Assembly (NCBI RefSeq): GCF_002288925.2
Contig: NW_022098036.1
Coordinates: 38,377,444 to 38,441,443, forward strand
Direction of reading: 5' to 3'
From: Delphinapterus leucas
Taxonomy: Eukaryota; Chordata; Mammalia; Artiodactyla; Monodontidae
DNA length: 64,000 nt
Program-made: the position numbers and the translations under genes
The notes under the pieces: generated by a model
Database searches by the model: none
What the model was told of the DNA's origin: nothing
The model's input: only the letters and a program-made list of their open reading frames with translations
Shown: positions 21,633 to 33,800 of the stretch, piece by piece
Numbering within the stretch: position 1 is the stretch's first letter
Layout: every line of letters starts with the position of its first letter

Positions 21633-21889
21633 TTAATGTCCAATGAAGTGAGAATTTTCTTCCTTTTCTAATCTTAGAGTGTTTTTTATGGCAAAGTCCA
21701 TATTTTCTTGAAATTCTTTATAGGTACTGGTGATAGGAAGAGCTAAGCAGTTATTACACTTGTTTCCAACAGGAAAATCCATATGAAGGCACTCAATTGA
21801 TGGAGTGGGTTTAAATCCAGCAGGTGGAATGGAACTGCAACCAGTAGCAAAAATAAGAATGTCTTCCATTGTTACTGTAGATTTACCAT
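21633..21889 (-). CDS. G2E3: G2E3 coding exon 14 (residues 621-705 and stop)
   Basis: Acceptor CTTTTCAG, then [20 protein letters not shown] through ENSHFIGH and TAA at 21633-21635. It encodes the HECT C-lobe. The catalytic-loop cysteine is present at residue 665 (KCNNCLALP), although the family literature describes this HECT domain as inactive. The exon continues into the 3' UTR. Confidence 0.96.
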
Positions 21890-24800
21890 CTGAAAAGAAT
21901 ACCAAAAAAGGAAAAAAAGAAAAAAAATCCATGTTATATATTGCTACCATCATAGACTCTTACCCAACTAGACTAGACATGTTGAAAAGCAGAGACACCC
22001 ACATTAACAGAGATGCATAAGAGGAAAACTAAATCACTAAGTGTAGTAATAGGAAAATGGTATATTGAATACATGTTTATTTGAATTTCAAAGTAGGACT
22101 CATACAATAATTTGGTTGACCTACTCACTGTATATTTAAATGTCTTCCTTAATATAAAATTATCATATAGTCCAAGAGGTTCAGTAGGTTTTGAAACTCC
22201 ATCTTTCGGGGATATGATCCTACAAACAATTTTAAACCAATTCTAGACCATTGCTATTTGATAAACTATTTCAACAAAGGAAAAACTAAGATGATATAAA
22301 ACATCCAGACAACCTAGCTAAAAAATTTTCAACTAAAAGTTAAATTGTTTTACACCATATTAAACAGAATGAATTTACACTGTTAAGGCTCAATGATAAA
22401 TATCATTACCATGCTCTGACCAATGGATGAGGAATAATTCAATTTAACTTAAAATTTAAAAAGGTGAAGTAAGTGACTAGCTTTGAGACTATCCTGTGCT
22501 GTGGCAATCACCCGTATATTTAAAGTTTTCTAGGAAGAATGCCTCTCACTTCAAATTACCTAGAGGAAAACAACCAAAAAATATAACTTTACTATGTAAC
22601 CTTTCCTATCACTTTCAACTCAGTCATATAAACTTGTTTTGAAACAAGTTTTGTAAATAGTTAGATTAAAGTCTTACTATAAAAAGCAAAAACTCCAAGA
22701 AATAAATATCCCAAAACAAAATTTCTATGACAGTTAAATAAAAATAAAACATCTACATACCCTCAATAGCCTGTAAGTAACTGTTCCAAAACCCCAAAGC
22801 CTGTACGTCAGATAATGTGTGTACTGTAAAAAGATCACTAAGAATTTTTGTGGAAAGATTCTCAGGTTTATGACAGAAGATGTTACAAAATGCTTCTGGA
22901 TAAGTCTGAATTTTCTCCAAAACACCAAGAGTTCTCAGACCCTGTTTAAAACTTAAGAGAAGAAAAACAATGAGCCAACATTCATACACATGTGTTTGGA
23001 ATGAACATTTCTAGCTAATTTACTATCACATATATGTGTGAAAAAGACAGAAAAAAAAAAGATGTGGGAAAAAAAAGGTGAGGAAAAACAAAGAAAAATA
23101 TGGATACACTTTATGTGATATGGTATTTTCAAATCAATAACAAGCAAATGTATTAATATAAAATGAATATTTTCCATGCCTACATTATTTGGCTTTATGG
23201 AATAGTTTTAAAATTAAGCTAACAATTTTTTATTAAAAGGAAAAAAGTAGATATCTAAAATTTTACGCTTCAAAGCTAGTTAGTATAAAATGAAAGACTG
23301 CAAAGAAAAAGAAGCATAAACTTGAGCCACATAAAAATTGTAAACTTATGTATTGCTAAAAAGAAATTAACAAATACAAAACAAAGTGGGAAAATATTGA
23401 TACATGATAGAACACTAATTTCTCTAATATAACAAAAATACAAATCATTTTCTAAAAGAACTCAATAGGAAATACAAAATATGAATGCATCATTAAGAAA
23501 ATACAAGTAACAAATGAATTTTTAAAAATGCACATTCTCACTAATAAGCAAAGAATGAAGAAGATACCATTTTTGCCTACCAGACTGACTAACCCTAACT
23601 GTGGCTCTGGATTCCCTATCCACGTCCTCAGGTACCCTGCTACACTGACTCATCTTCCCTTCTATTAGCTCTTCCTCAAGAGCACAAAAATATGCTTATC
23701 TTTCCCATCTTTGAATAAGGGAAAAAATTCACTCAATCCCATCTGCTTTCCTTTGAGACAACCTATGTGAAAGACTTACCTACATTTACTGTCTCCTTTT
23801 CTTAATTTCCTATTCACTTTCCCTCCACTCCTTTCTACATCTCAGGAATAACTGCCCTAAGTGCATGAATGATGTATGGGATCAGTCTCCTGGTTTCCCC
23901 TTATATCTCTGGCCAAACCTTCCGAGTCTCTTACAAAGCTTATTCTTTCTTTGCTTTGCCTTAAATGCTACTGTTTGTCCCTCATGGATCTGTAACAAGG
24001 CAAATTTCTCTTTTTTCTTACCATATCCCATGGCTTTATTTAAGCAGGTTTATGTTCATTAACTATAAAATCTGTTATTTCCAGCCCAGAATATATACCC
24101 AACAGACTGCTGGGTACCACATATTCCAAGCACCCAAACCTATTAAGTCCAAAAGAAAGTTAATTATCTTACTACCAAAATCAGAACCGTAAGTGACAAC
24201 AAATGCCTCCATTATTCACCCTATTAGTATAGCTAAATCTGAAAGTCATTCTTAACTCTTCCCTCTGCCACTCCTAATTACAAATCCCATGAATTTCCTT
24301 TTTTGAAATCCCTTTTATCTGCTCATTTCTCCATATACCAGTGGAACTGTTGTACCAGGTATGTAAGCTTCCAAGTTGATTTTCCATGTAAACCCCCATA
24401 CTGTCATTCATCCTTAGGTATGTTGGATGGAGGCCCCCAAAAGATATGTCCACATCCTATTCCCTGGAACCTGTGAATGTGATCTTAGTTGGAAAAAGGG
24501 TCCAGGCAGATGTAATTAAGTTAACGATCTTGAAATCATTCTACCTAGGTTATCTGGGCTCACCCTAAGTCCAATGACAACTGTCTTTATAAAAGATAGA
24601 GAGGAAAAGGCCATGTGATATAGATTCAGAGATTGGAGTTATGCAACCACAAGCCACCAGAAGCTAAAAGAAGCAAAGAATGGATTCTCTTCCTAAATTC
24701 CCAGAAAGAATGAAGCCCTGCCAACACTGAGACTTTGGACTTCTAGCCTCCAAAAATATGGGAGAATAAATTTCTTTTGTTTTGAGCCACTCAGTTTGTG

Positions 24801-27800
24801 ATAATTTTTTACAACTGCCATAGGAAACTAATAATACACACTCTGCACATGAAATAAAGTCCAAACTCCTTAACATGGCTTTTAAGGTCCTCCACAATAC
24901 AATTGCTGCCTTTTTTGCTTGCTTTTAACTTTCACCTTACACCTACCTTTGAAGCAAATTTCAGCCAAACTTAAATTCACCTTTATAATTTTACTTTTAA
25001 TTAAAATGAAATATTTCAAGCTTATATAAAAATCCAGGAAGTAACAGAAAACCATGACTGTAACTTGATTTTGAAAGACATTAACATTTTATGTTTGCTC
25101 AGATTATTTTTAAGAAAATATTCTATTCACTCAACTACATCTGCCCATTCATCAGTTTCCCTTCTCTCCTTTTACAAAGAAAACTATCTGAAACTGCTAT
25201 TTACCTATTCTGAAATTTTTACTATAGCCTGCATTTCATTTTAGTTTCACTATATATGTATCCCTAAAAAATAACTAGTATTGGTTTGCTTGTTTTGAAA
25301 CTTTCCAATAATGGTACCATACTGTATGCTTATTTTTCTGCAATTTGCTTTTTTGAGAGTAATTTTTTCTAATTGTTATATAGTAATAGTTATTACTACA
25401 TTTAGGAAACTAGTTCTGTCACTTTATTTTGGGCAACTGTACTGAATTACAAAAAAATTTTTTATTCCTTCCTGCCGATTTTTGTATTTTTAAAACAAAA
25501 TTCCAATTTACCTTCTATTTAAAAAGTTATACTAATTCTTATTTTTTAAATGCTTACCTCAAAATTTTAATCGGCATATTTGAAATCTAAAGTGAATCAG
25601 GTATTTACCCTCTTCCTGAACAATACAAAGACCTTAGAACACTTGCAACTCTGGTAGCTCTCTCTTCCTATGCTACTTAAACATTTTGTTCCACCTTGTA
25701 TCATAAATCCCCAAAGTAAACATTAATTTTGTGTACAATCAGTGTTTAGTTACTCTAAAATTAACAAATTTCTTTCGTTACCATTCCTTCTCACGTGTAC
25801 ACCTCCCTGTTAGTGTCCTTTACCTCTTGTAACCTTGCTACACTCTTTACAGAAGCAGTTCTAAGATTATTTTAGTTGGACAGTCATCTAGACTACCAAT
25901 GATAATTTTAATTCTTCGAATAATTAATAACATTCACTTATTCATTTAGTCTTGTTGCTCTACTAGGACCTCCAGCATATTGTAGAAATGAAGGGAGTAA
26001 TTATATGTATCTCAGGCTTGTCATGGCCTTAAGAGGAACGTCTATCACACTTCATTAAGGATAATGTTTGCTGAATCTTTACTAACTAATCTTTATAAGG
26101 ATATTTCAAATTGTTAGCTTAAAATTATGTATAAATGTTTAAATGCAGCAATTGCTTTTTTTGCATGTATAACTGTATGAAGGTTGTTTGATTTTTCTCT
26201 TTTAATCTATTAGTGGAGTGCACTAAAGCAAGATTTTTTTTTTTTGATGTTCTACCTGCCTTGCTTCCTTTTATAAACAGTCCTCAGAATTGTTAGTAAA
26301 TTTTGAGGCCATGTTGCTAGATACAAATATATTCAAGACTGCTGAATCCTAAAGAATTTGTTCTTTTTAACACTATTAGGGTCATTTAAGGACAAGGCTT
26401 TTTAAAAAGATTATTAGAATTTCTCTCTTTTTTTGCTTTAAAATCATTTATTTGCAATGCAATTTAAGATCCTCTGTTTTTTAAATATGAATCTAAGCTA
26501 TTTACATGTAATATAATTACCTATATGTTTTCTATCTTATGTTTTCTTTGAGCATGTGTTTTCCCTTGCTTGTTTTCATCCCTCTTTTTCTGTTCACTAT
26601 ATGATTAAATATGTTTTCTTTATTTCTACCCCCAGCCCCATCAAACTGGTTTGGAAGTTACACACTCTATTCCTGTTATTTTAGAGTTTTCCCTTAAAAT
26701 ATATATACTTGGCTTAACAATCTTAAGGTAATTAATGCTTCCCCACTACTACCTCAAGAATACAAGTTCCTTAAAACAATAAATACAATATCCATTCTCT
26801 TCTTACAGATGAACCTTTAGCTAGTATTTTAATTATTTTAACCATTTCTTACCAAAATTTAGTTGTCTTTTAAATGGCCAATGCTTGTTTTTATTTATTC
26901 AGGTCTTTTCATTTCTTTGCTTACTCCTGGTGCTTGTATCTTACTTTTTCCTTCTGGGTTCAATTTCTTTCTTCCTTAAGTAGGTATTTTATTAATCTCT
27001 CCAGGAAAGAAGTAAACCTGTCTCAAAATGTCTTTATTTCCTCCTCTCTCTTGAATGATAACGTAACTAGCTCTGTGAAGTTACTATCTTGGCTGTCTGT
27101 TTTCAACGTTGATGTCACTGAAAAAAAGGCGTCCAATATAATTGATGCTCATTTTTACAATAATGTCTTTTTGCTCAGAACACAATTTCATCACAAAGTA
27201 CACTACACTTCAGCATGTTAAGCCCTGTGAACCTGAAGAACTTCTCAAGCAGCATTTTCTATAATATTGCCCAGCCTCCGTCTCTTTTGTCAAATATATG
27301 TGTGGGTGCTCTTATTCTAACTTTCATGACATTTCTTGTTTCAGTCCTTTTCTCTCTTTTTCTCTTCAATGGCCTAGCATTTAACAATCACCAAGTTTCA
27401 TTTCCATGATCATTTTTGTTTCTGTTTCGTTTTCCTTGTTTTTCTGTTGGTTGCTTGATTATTTTTTTGGATTCCATTTTTATCTATAGTGTTTTGAGTG
27501 TATTTCTATGTGCAGATTTTTAAAAAATGTAATAATTTACTGCTGCCAACATTTTATCAGTTCAAGTATAGAAACATTACTTCCCTTCATGTCCCTTTGC
27601 CTTTTGCTGTTTATAATTTCCTAAGTATTTCTTTTATATACATTGTGAACCACATTAGAGAATGTTATCATTTTTGCCTCAGCCATCAAACATAATTTAG
27701 TAGACACAAGAGGAGACATGCTTTTATTCTTTTCATTATTCTTTCTTCCTTCCTGATGTTACAAGATTCCACCTTTAATAATTTGCTTTCTATTTCAAAA

Positions 27801-30800
27801 AATTCCCATAGGCATTCTTTTAGGGTAGGTCTGCTGGTGACAAATCGTTTAGTTTTCCTTCAAATAAGAATGTCTAGACTTCTCTCAGCTGTGTCCTTGC
27901 TGAGATCCCCAGCTGGTCTGCTTTCATCTCTCTACCTTTCAAAAGTCTTCTTAAGTTTGTTTTATAAACACTGTTCAGGGTTTTTAAGTGTGCTTATCAG
28001 GAAGAATAGAGAGAAGAGTGTCTATTCCACGTTATCCACAACTGGAAGTCTATGATCATTTTTCAACTTAGAAGCACTATTTGATTCATTTCACATTTTA
28101 TGTTTGGTTTTTTTTTTTTTCTTTTAAATCACTGTAATAACTTTTTATGTCTCAGTTTGTCCTGTTATTTAAATCCTTGATGTGCTATTCCCAATACTTG
28201 CTGTTTAGGATGGTTGTGTTTTGTCTTTTATTGGAACCTCCTCTTCTTTAGCAATGTAACTTTAGCATTCCCATCAGGCTCAGGCTGTAGAAATTTCCCT
28301 AAACACTGTTACGTATTTGCTTTTGCCTGGCACTCTGTAAGTACTACGAATCCTAAGACCAATTACTTTGTTAATGTCTTTGGTTCAGATTGGGGTCCAT
28401 TCAGAATGCCAAACCCAAGTTTGGGGCAAACTGAGGGTTCTGATTTCATATGACATTTAGGGTACCATGGCTTTTTTGTTTTTAATAGATCTTTACGGGA
28501 GCATAATTACTTCACAATACTATGTTAGTTTCTGTTGCACAACAAAATGAATCAGCCATATGCATATACATGTCCCCATATCCCCTCCCTCTTGAGCCTC
28601 CCTCCCACCCTCCCTATCCCACCCCTCTAGGTCATCACAAAGCACTGAGCTAATCTCCCTGTACTATGCTGCAGCTTCCCACCAGCCAACTACTTTACAT
28701 TCGGTAGTGTATATATGTGGATGCTACTCTCACTTCCCCCCAGCTTCGCCCTCCTACCCCATGATGAACCTAGTTGCAGGGCAGGAATAAAGAGGTACTA
28801 TGGCTTTTGATTTCCTTGTTATTTCTGACATCTACAGGACTCTTGAGCTTTAAAATATTGTTTTTTGTTATATGATTTATCTTTCACATAAAAGGAGGGA
28901 TCAGTCTTCAGCTTCTTTTCTCTTGCCCTCTTCATCTTGATCTGCCTAACTCCTATTTATAAATCAGGGTTTAATTTAAACACCACTTATACAGATAGGG
29001 AAGCCTTTCCTGACAACTAGACTACTCATACCTATAAACACACACACACACACACAAAATAAACAAACAGCAATGAATTATCTAACTTAGCAATGAGAAA
29101 AAATCCATCTGTAGACATATGAATTCCTTGGGAAAAAAATATTTTGTACATCTATGTCATTAAGAGATACATTTCAAATAAGTTTTTAAATAACTGTATC
29201 AAAATTTATAATATATTTGGATTATTCTATGTATTAATCATAATTATGAATGGTAATTCTTAACTGTAAGAAAATTTTGCTATGTAAGAGTCTTATAGTC
29301 AGAGACACTTGGATACATTTTAAACAGTTATGTAACAGTGTTACTTTAATTACAGTATTAAAAATACATTGGAGTGCTTCCCTGGTGGCTCAGTGGTTAA
29401 GAGTCCACCTGCCAATGCAGGGGACATGGGTTCGAGCCCTGGTCTGGGAAGATCCCACATTGCTGTGGAGTAGCTGGGCCTGTGTGCTACAACTGCTGAG
29501 CCTGTGTTCTAGAGCCTGCGAGCTACAACTGCTGAGCCCGTGAGCAGCAACTGCTGAGGCCCGCGAGCCTAGAGCCCATGCTCCACAACAAGAGAAGCCA
29601 CCGCAATGACAGGCCCGCACACTGCAATGAAGAGTAGCCCCCGTTTGCCACAGCCAGAGAAAGCCCGCGTGCAGCAATGAGGACCCAATGCAGCCAAAAA
29701 TAAATAAATAAATTAAAAAAATATATATATATTGGAAATTATATCCTTTACAACTGTTTAAGCTTATGATGTCATATTAAATTTTAATTTGGAAGAGTGC
29801 TTAAGTTCTGTAGAGCTCTAAAAAAGGAATGAGGACCATATACTGTCAAGTAAAAAATGAGGAGGAAAAAGGGTGGATAGTATGTTACTATTTATCTAAT
29901 AAAAGAAATGAATATACACACACACATATACTCATATATTTATCTGCTATCAGTTAAAAAAAATAATGGAAGGATAAACAGTAAAAGCCACTAAAATAAT
30001 TACTTCATAGGGGATGGAAGGTAGGTGTGATAAGGATGAAAGCTATCCTTATCTTAATATAATTTGTATGACAGAGCTGAGTCCTTTCAATGTACTGTCA
30101 TCATAGATTTGACTTTGGAATCATGCAAACATTTTATATAATTTTAAAATAAAATCAAACTTTAATAAAAGTCAATAAAAAGAAAAAATAAGATAAAAAA
30201 TGAAAATAAAAATGTATACCCAGTTAGTAATATAACAACAAAGAAAATAACTATGCCAAATGACTTTAAAACACAGTAATTTGACTGCATAGCCCTAGAA
30301 CAAAAAGAAATAGAAAAACAAGTTTAACCTATTTTCAATAATGTTATGTTACTGATGATAATGTTGGCATTATCATTCTGTGACTATAATTTACGAAATG
30401 TGGATTAAATCAAGGAATTACTCATACTCTAATTCATCAATGTCTTTGAGAACTGGGATTATGAACATGGGACAAAGAAAAAGTCAAAAATCTTGTAGTA
30501 GTGAATCTGAAGTATCAGTAGAAACCTATGATGTATTTTATCTTAAAAAAATAAAAAAAAACCAACAAAAAACCCCTATATTTCTTCTTTTAGTCCACTG
30601 AAAAGGCCTAGAAACTATGACCAACGTGGCAAAAACAAGCATCCCTAGCATCCAGATTGTGGATTTGAAATACCATTTCCCATTCAAAGAAACAAAGCTC
30701 ATTAGGCCAGAATGTACAAAAGGAGCATGAAACACCTTGTCATACCATATAGCAAGAAGGCTATCAAAGACCATTAAGGGTCAACATCAAAAGAACTCAG

Positions 30801-33800
30801 AAGAAACAACATAAAGAGGTTTATACTGGTTAAAGATGAGACAATCTGAACTTCAGTAAGGATAACCAACTATAACAGTTTTGAATACATTAAATACATA
30901 GATTAATGATACTGAAATTTTTTAATTTGCTTGAAAATAAAACTGGAGTCAGTAACAAGGGAAGGCTAGCTAAACGAGACTGGCCACTGGTTGGTTGATA
31001 ACTGTTAGATCTGGGTGGTGATTACATGGTGTATCACTCTGCCTACTTTCATATATATTTTAGGTTTCCCACTATTAAAAGAACAGCAGCATGTGAGAAC
31101 ATAAAAATAATTTTTATTTAGAAAAATTAATTATAAATTGAGATAACGATTACTTTTCCTACCTAAACAGTATACATTTAAGCAATTCTGTGTAGAATGT
31201 TAAGAACAGTATTCATCCTTAAGAGGTTAGTCTTAAAGCATTAGTTTAAAATAGCATTTACATTTTATCAAATATATCTCACATTGTAAGACAATTAACC
31301 ACTTTAAACATGTAATTTGAGAGAATCCTTAACATATGAACAACTTACCTTTCAAAAGGTGCTTGGACTCTCTTAATTACATGATAAACAAGTATGTCTT
31401 TTGCCAACATATATTTATCACTTAATGATGTTATAAGTCTTAGGCATCCAATAAGCTCTAGGTAGTTATAATATTCATTTATTAAAGAGTTTAAGTCAGC
31501 CACAGTTGCTGCAGTATTTATCTGTAATGAAGAAGAAAATACACCCAGTTTACTCATTTACTTGTGAAAGATATTTACATTTCAAATGACACATTACTTT
31601 ATACTCAGTTCTTGAGTACACCTGGGTGAAGTGAAAGTATACTAAGAATTATTTTCCTAGAATAAATGTCTGATAATCCAGTTTAATAAATACTGTATAT
31701 TTCTGCCAAAACCTAGGTTTCAAGAAATCTAGACTATAATGCCACTTTAATATAGGAAATTACTTCCATAAAAGGTGGTAACTGGTATAGAACAGTTACA
31801 TAGCACTAGAGAGGCAAGAAAGAAGACCTGCAGAGATTTCATGAAAGAAAGAATAGCTGAGATTTTAAAAAATGGATACACTCAAGAGTATTTGAGGGAA
31901 CAACATAAACAAAGATATACTTAACCATTTATGTGCCAGACACTTTCACATAGGTTAGCTCTTGAACAAAGTTACAGAGGGAGAAAGATAAAATTAGGAG
32001 GCAAAGTCCATTTGAATGGAAAATCTCCTTGCTATTTCTTTCTTCCAAAAAACTCTTCTTCCAGGTATTTACATGATTCCCTCATTTATTTCAGATCTCT
32101 CCTGTGACCTCAGAAGTTTTTCCTGACTACCCTGTTCAAACTACCTTCACACTCTAATAGTTGCATATATGTTCTCATCCTTCCAAACCCATCACCCTAA
32201 GTTTTAGCTGGGCATATAGCCAAACTTACCTTAAAGCTAGTGTGGCCTTATGTGACTAAGGGCTGTCCAATGGGACATGAGTGAAAATGTGTCAAATTTC
32301 CCTGCACTCTACTTCCACTTTCTCCCTGTACAGCAAGCTTCAGCTATGAAGACAATATCCTAAATGATTACACAACAAGAGGAAGGAATCCAATTCTCTG
32401 GGTGACTTGGTGTATCACAATTGTACCTTAAAACAGGAGCCATTTCTGTAAAGGCCAGATAGCATTTTATGCTTTGTGGGCCATACGGTGCTTGTCACAA
32501 CTACTAAACTCCACCACTGTAGTGTAAAAGCAGTCACAGACACGTAACAAATGGGTGTGTTTGTGTTCCAATACAACTTTAAAAAGGCAGCAGGCAAGAC
32601 TTGGCCTACAGCTATAGTTTGCCAACTCCTACTCTAAAATCTAGATTTTAGAAAAAAATAAATATCTGCCTTTTTTGAGCCATTGTCTTTTGGGTCTCTT
32701 TGTTACAGAAGCTTAGCCTATGCTTTAACTTACTATACCCCAAGCATTATCTTGGAAAAGATATCCTTCCTCTTATTCTGTTCTATTTTTATAATATATT
32801 TTACTACATGACAGTATATTATATATTTATTTATCTTGTCGTTCCTCTAATATGTAAATTCCAAGAAGGCAGGGGCTTTGTTTGGTTCACTACTTTATCT
32901 TCAGTGATAAAACAGTATGGGATACAGGGACTTCCCTGGTGGCACAGTAGTTAAGATTCCGCGTTCCCAGTGCAGGGGGTCCGGGTTCGATCCCTGGTCA
33001 GGGAACTAGATCCCACATGCATGTCACAACTAAGAGTTCACATGCCACAACTAAGGAGCCCACCAGCTGCAACTAAGGAGCCCACCTGCCACAACTAAGA
33101 CCTGGGAGAACCAAATAAATAATAAAAACAAACAAAAAACCATATGGGGTACATAGCACCTTGTAGATATATATATATCTGTTGACTAAATCAGTGAAGG
33201 AACACTGGCTAGGAGTACAAAAACTGGAGTTAGTAAAGCCATGAGGAGAGCTCCAAGTGCCCTAATGAAGAACTCGAACTCCATTCAATAGGCAATGAGA
33301 ATCCATTAGGATTCCTGAGGAAGAAAGCAATGTGGTCAAACCTGTACTTGTGAAAGAATCATCCTGAAGAAGATGATTAGAATAATATCTTAATTGTTTA
33401 AACTTAGATATAACCTGAGTTTGGTATAGTAAGCATACTAGAAATAAGAAGGAAAGGCCACTGTTAGAGACATATGACTTGACACAAACTGATAAATGGA
33501 GTATGGAAGAATGAAAACAACCCTGTCTCCAGAATAACTTGGAAATAAGAAATCTCTTGAAAAGAAAAGGAAAATCAGGCAAAAAACCAAATTCTGGGAA
33601 AAAAATTATTTCTGTCCTAAACATGCTGTGCTCAATTTGGTAGGAAGACCCAGATCTTATCTGGATATAAACCTCTAGGGGCTCAAAAATACAGGTCTGG
33701 AAATCATCAGAAAGGTTATAGATGAGGAGACTCTTTCCAAATAGTATAGGAGGACTGTTAAGACAACACTGAAAATTACCTAAGTTTTAGGGGTAGGAAG

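Larger units (their letters stand above)
22952..31348. other. G2E3 intron 12 (between coding exons 12 and 13)
   Basis: 8.4-kb intron. Recognised parts are an MLT1 LTR (24420-24838), an L2 piece just after it, a short L1 3' end (28476-28793), an L2 piece (28890-29030), a CA run and a long CHR SINE (29374-29731). Stretches 25000-25560 and 26900-28420 read like old antisense LINE fragments but are too diverged to place. 29880-31100 is AT-rich with faint repeat character. Confidence 0.5.
32030..33200 (+). repeat. Broken L2 LINE 3' region with nested insertions
   Basis: CAGATCTCTCCTGTGACCTC through TTTTTCCTGACTACCCTG (32090-32145) and, further on, TATGTAAATTCCAAGAAGGC then AGGGGCTTTGTTTGGTTCAC (32850-32890) are in L2 order. 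A hAT-like element and a SINE sit between or inside the pieces. Confidence 0.6.

Noticed and set aside
26874..28453. Series of plus-strand ORFs rich in Phe/Leu/Ser (26874-27221, 27215-27409, 27756-28055, 28214-28453)
   Set aside because: T-rich intron DNA and old antisense LINE sequence; no family features, no splice logic, opposite to G2E3.
29480..29570. Regularly spaced repeats that could suggest a CRISPR array
   Set aside because: They are internal modules of a eukaryotic SINE; spacing and sequence are not those of direct repeats with unique spacers.
33150..33182. TA palindrome (AGATATATATATATCT) as a regulatory site
   Set aside because: Simple TA-rich sequence at the end of an L2; low complexity.
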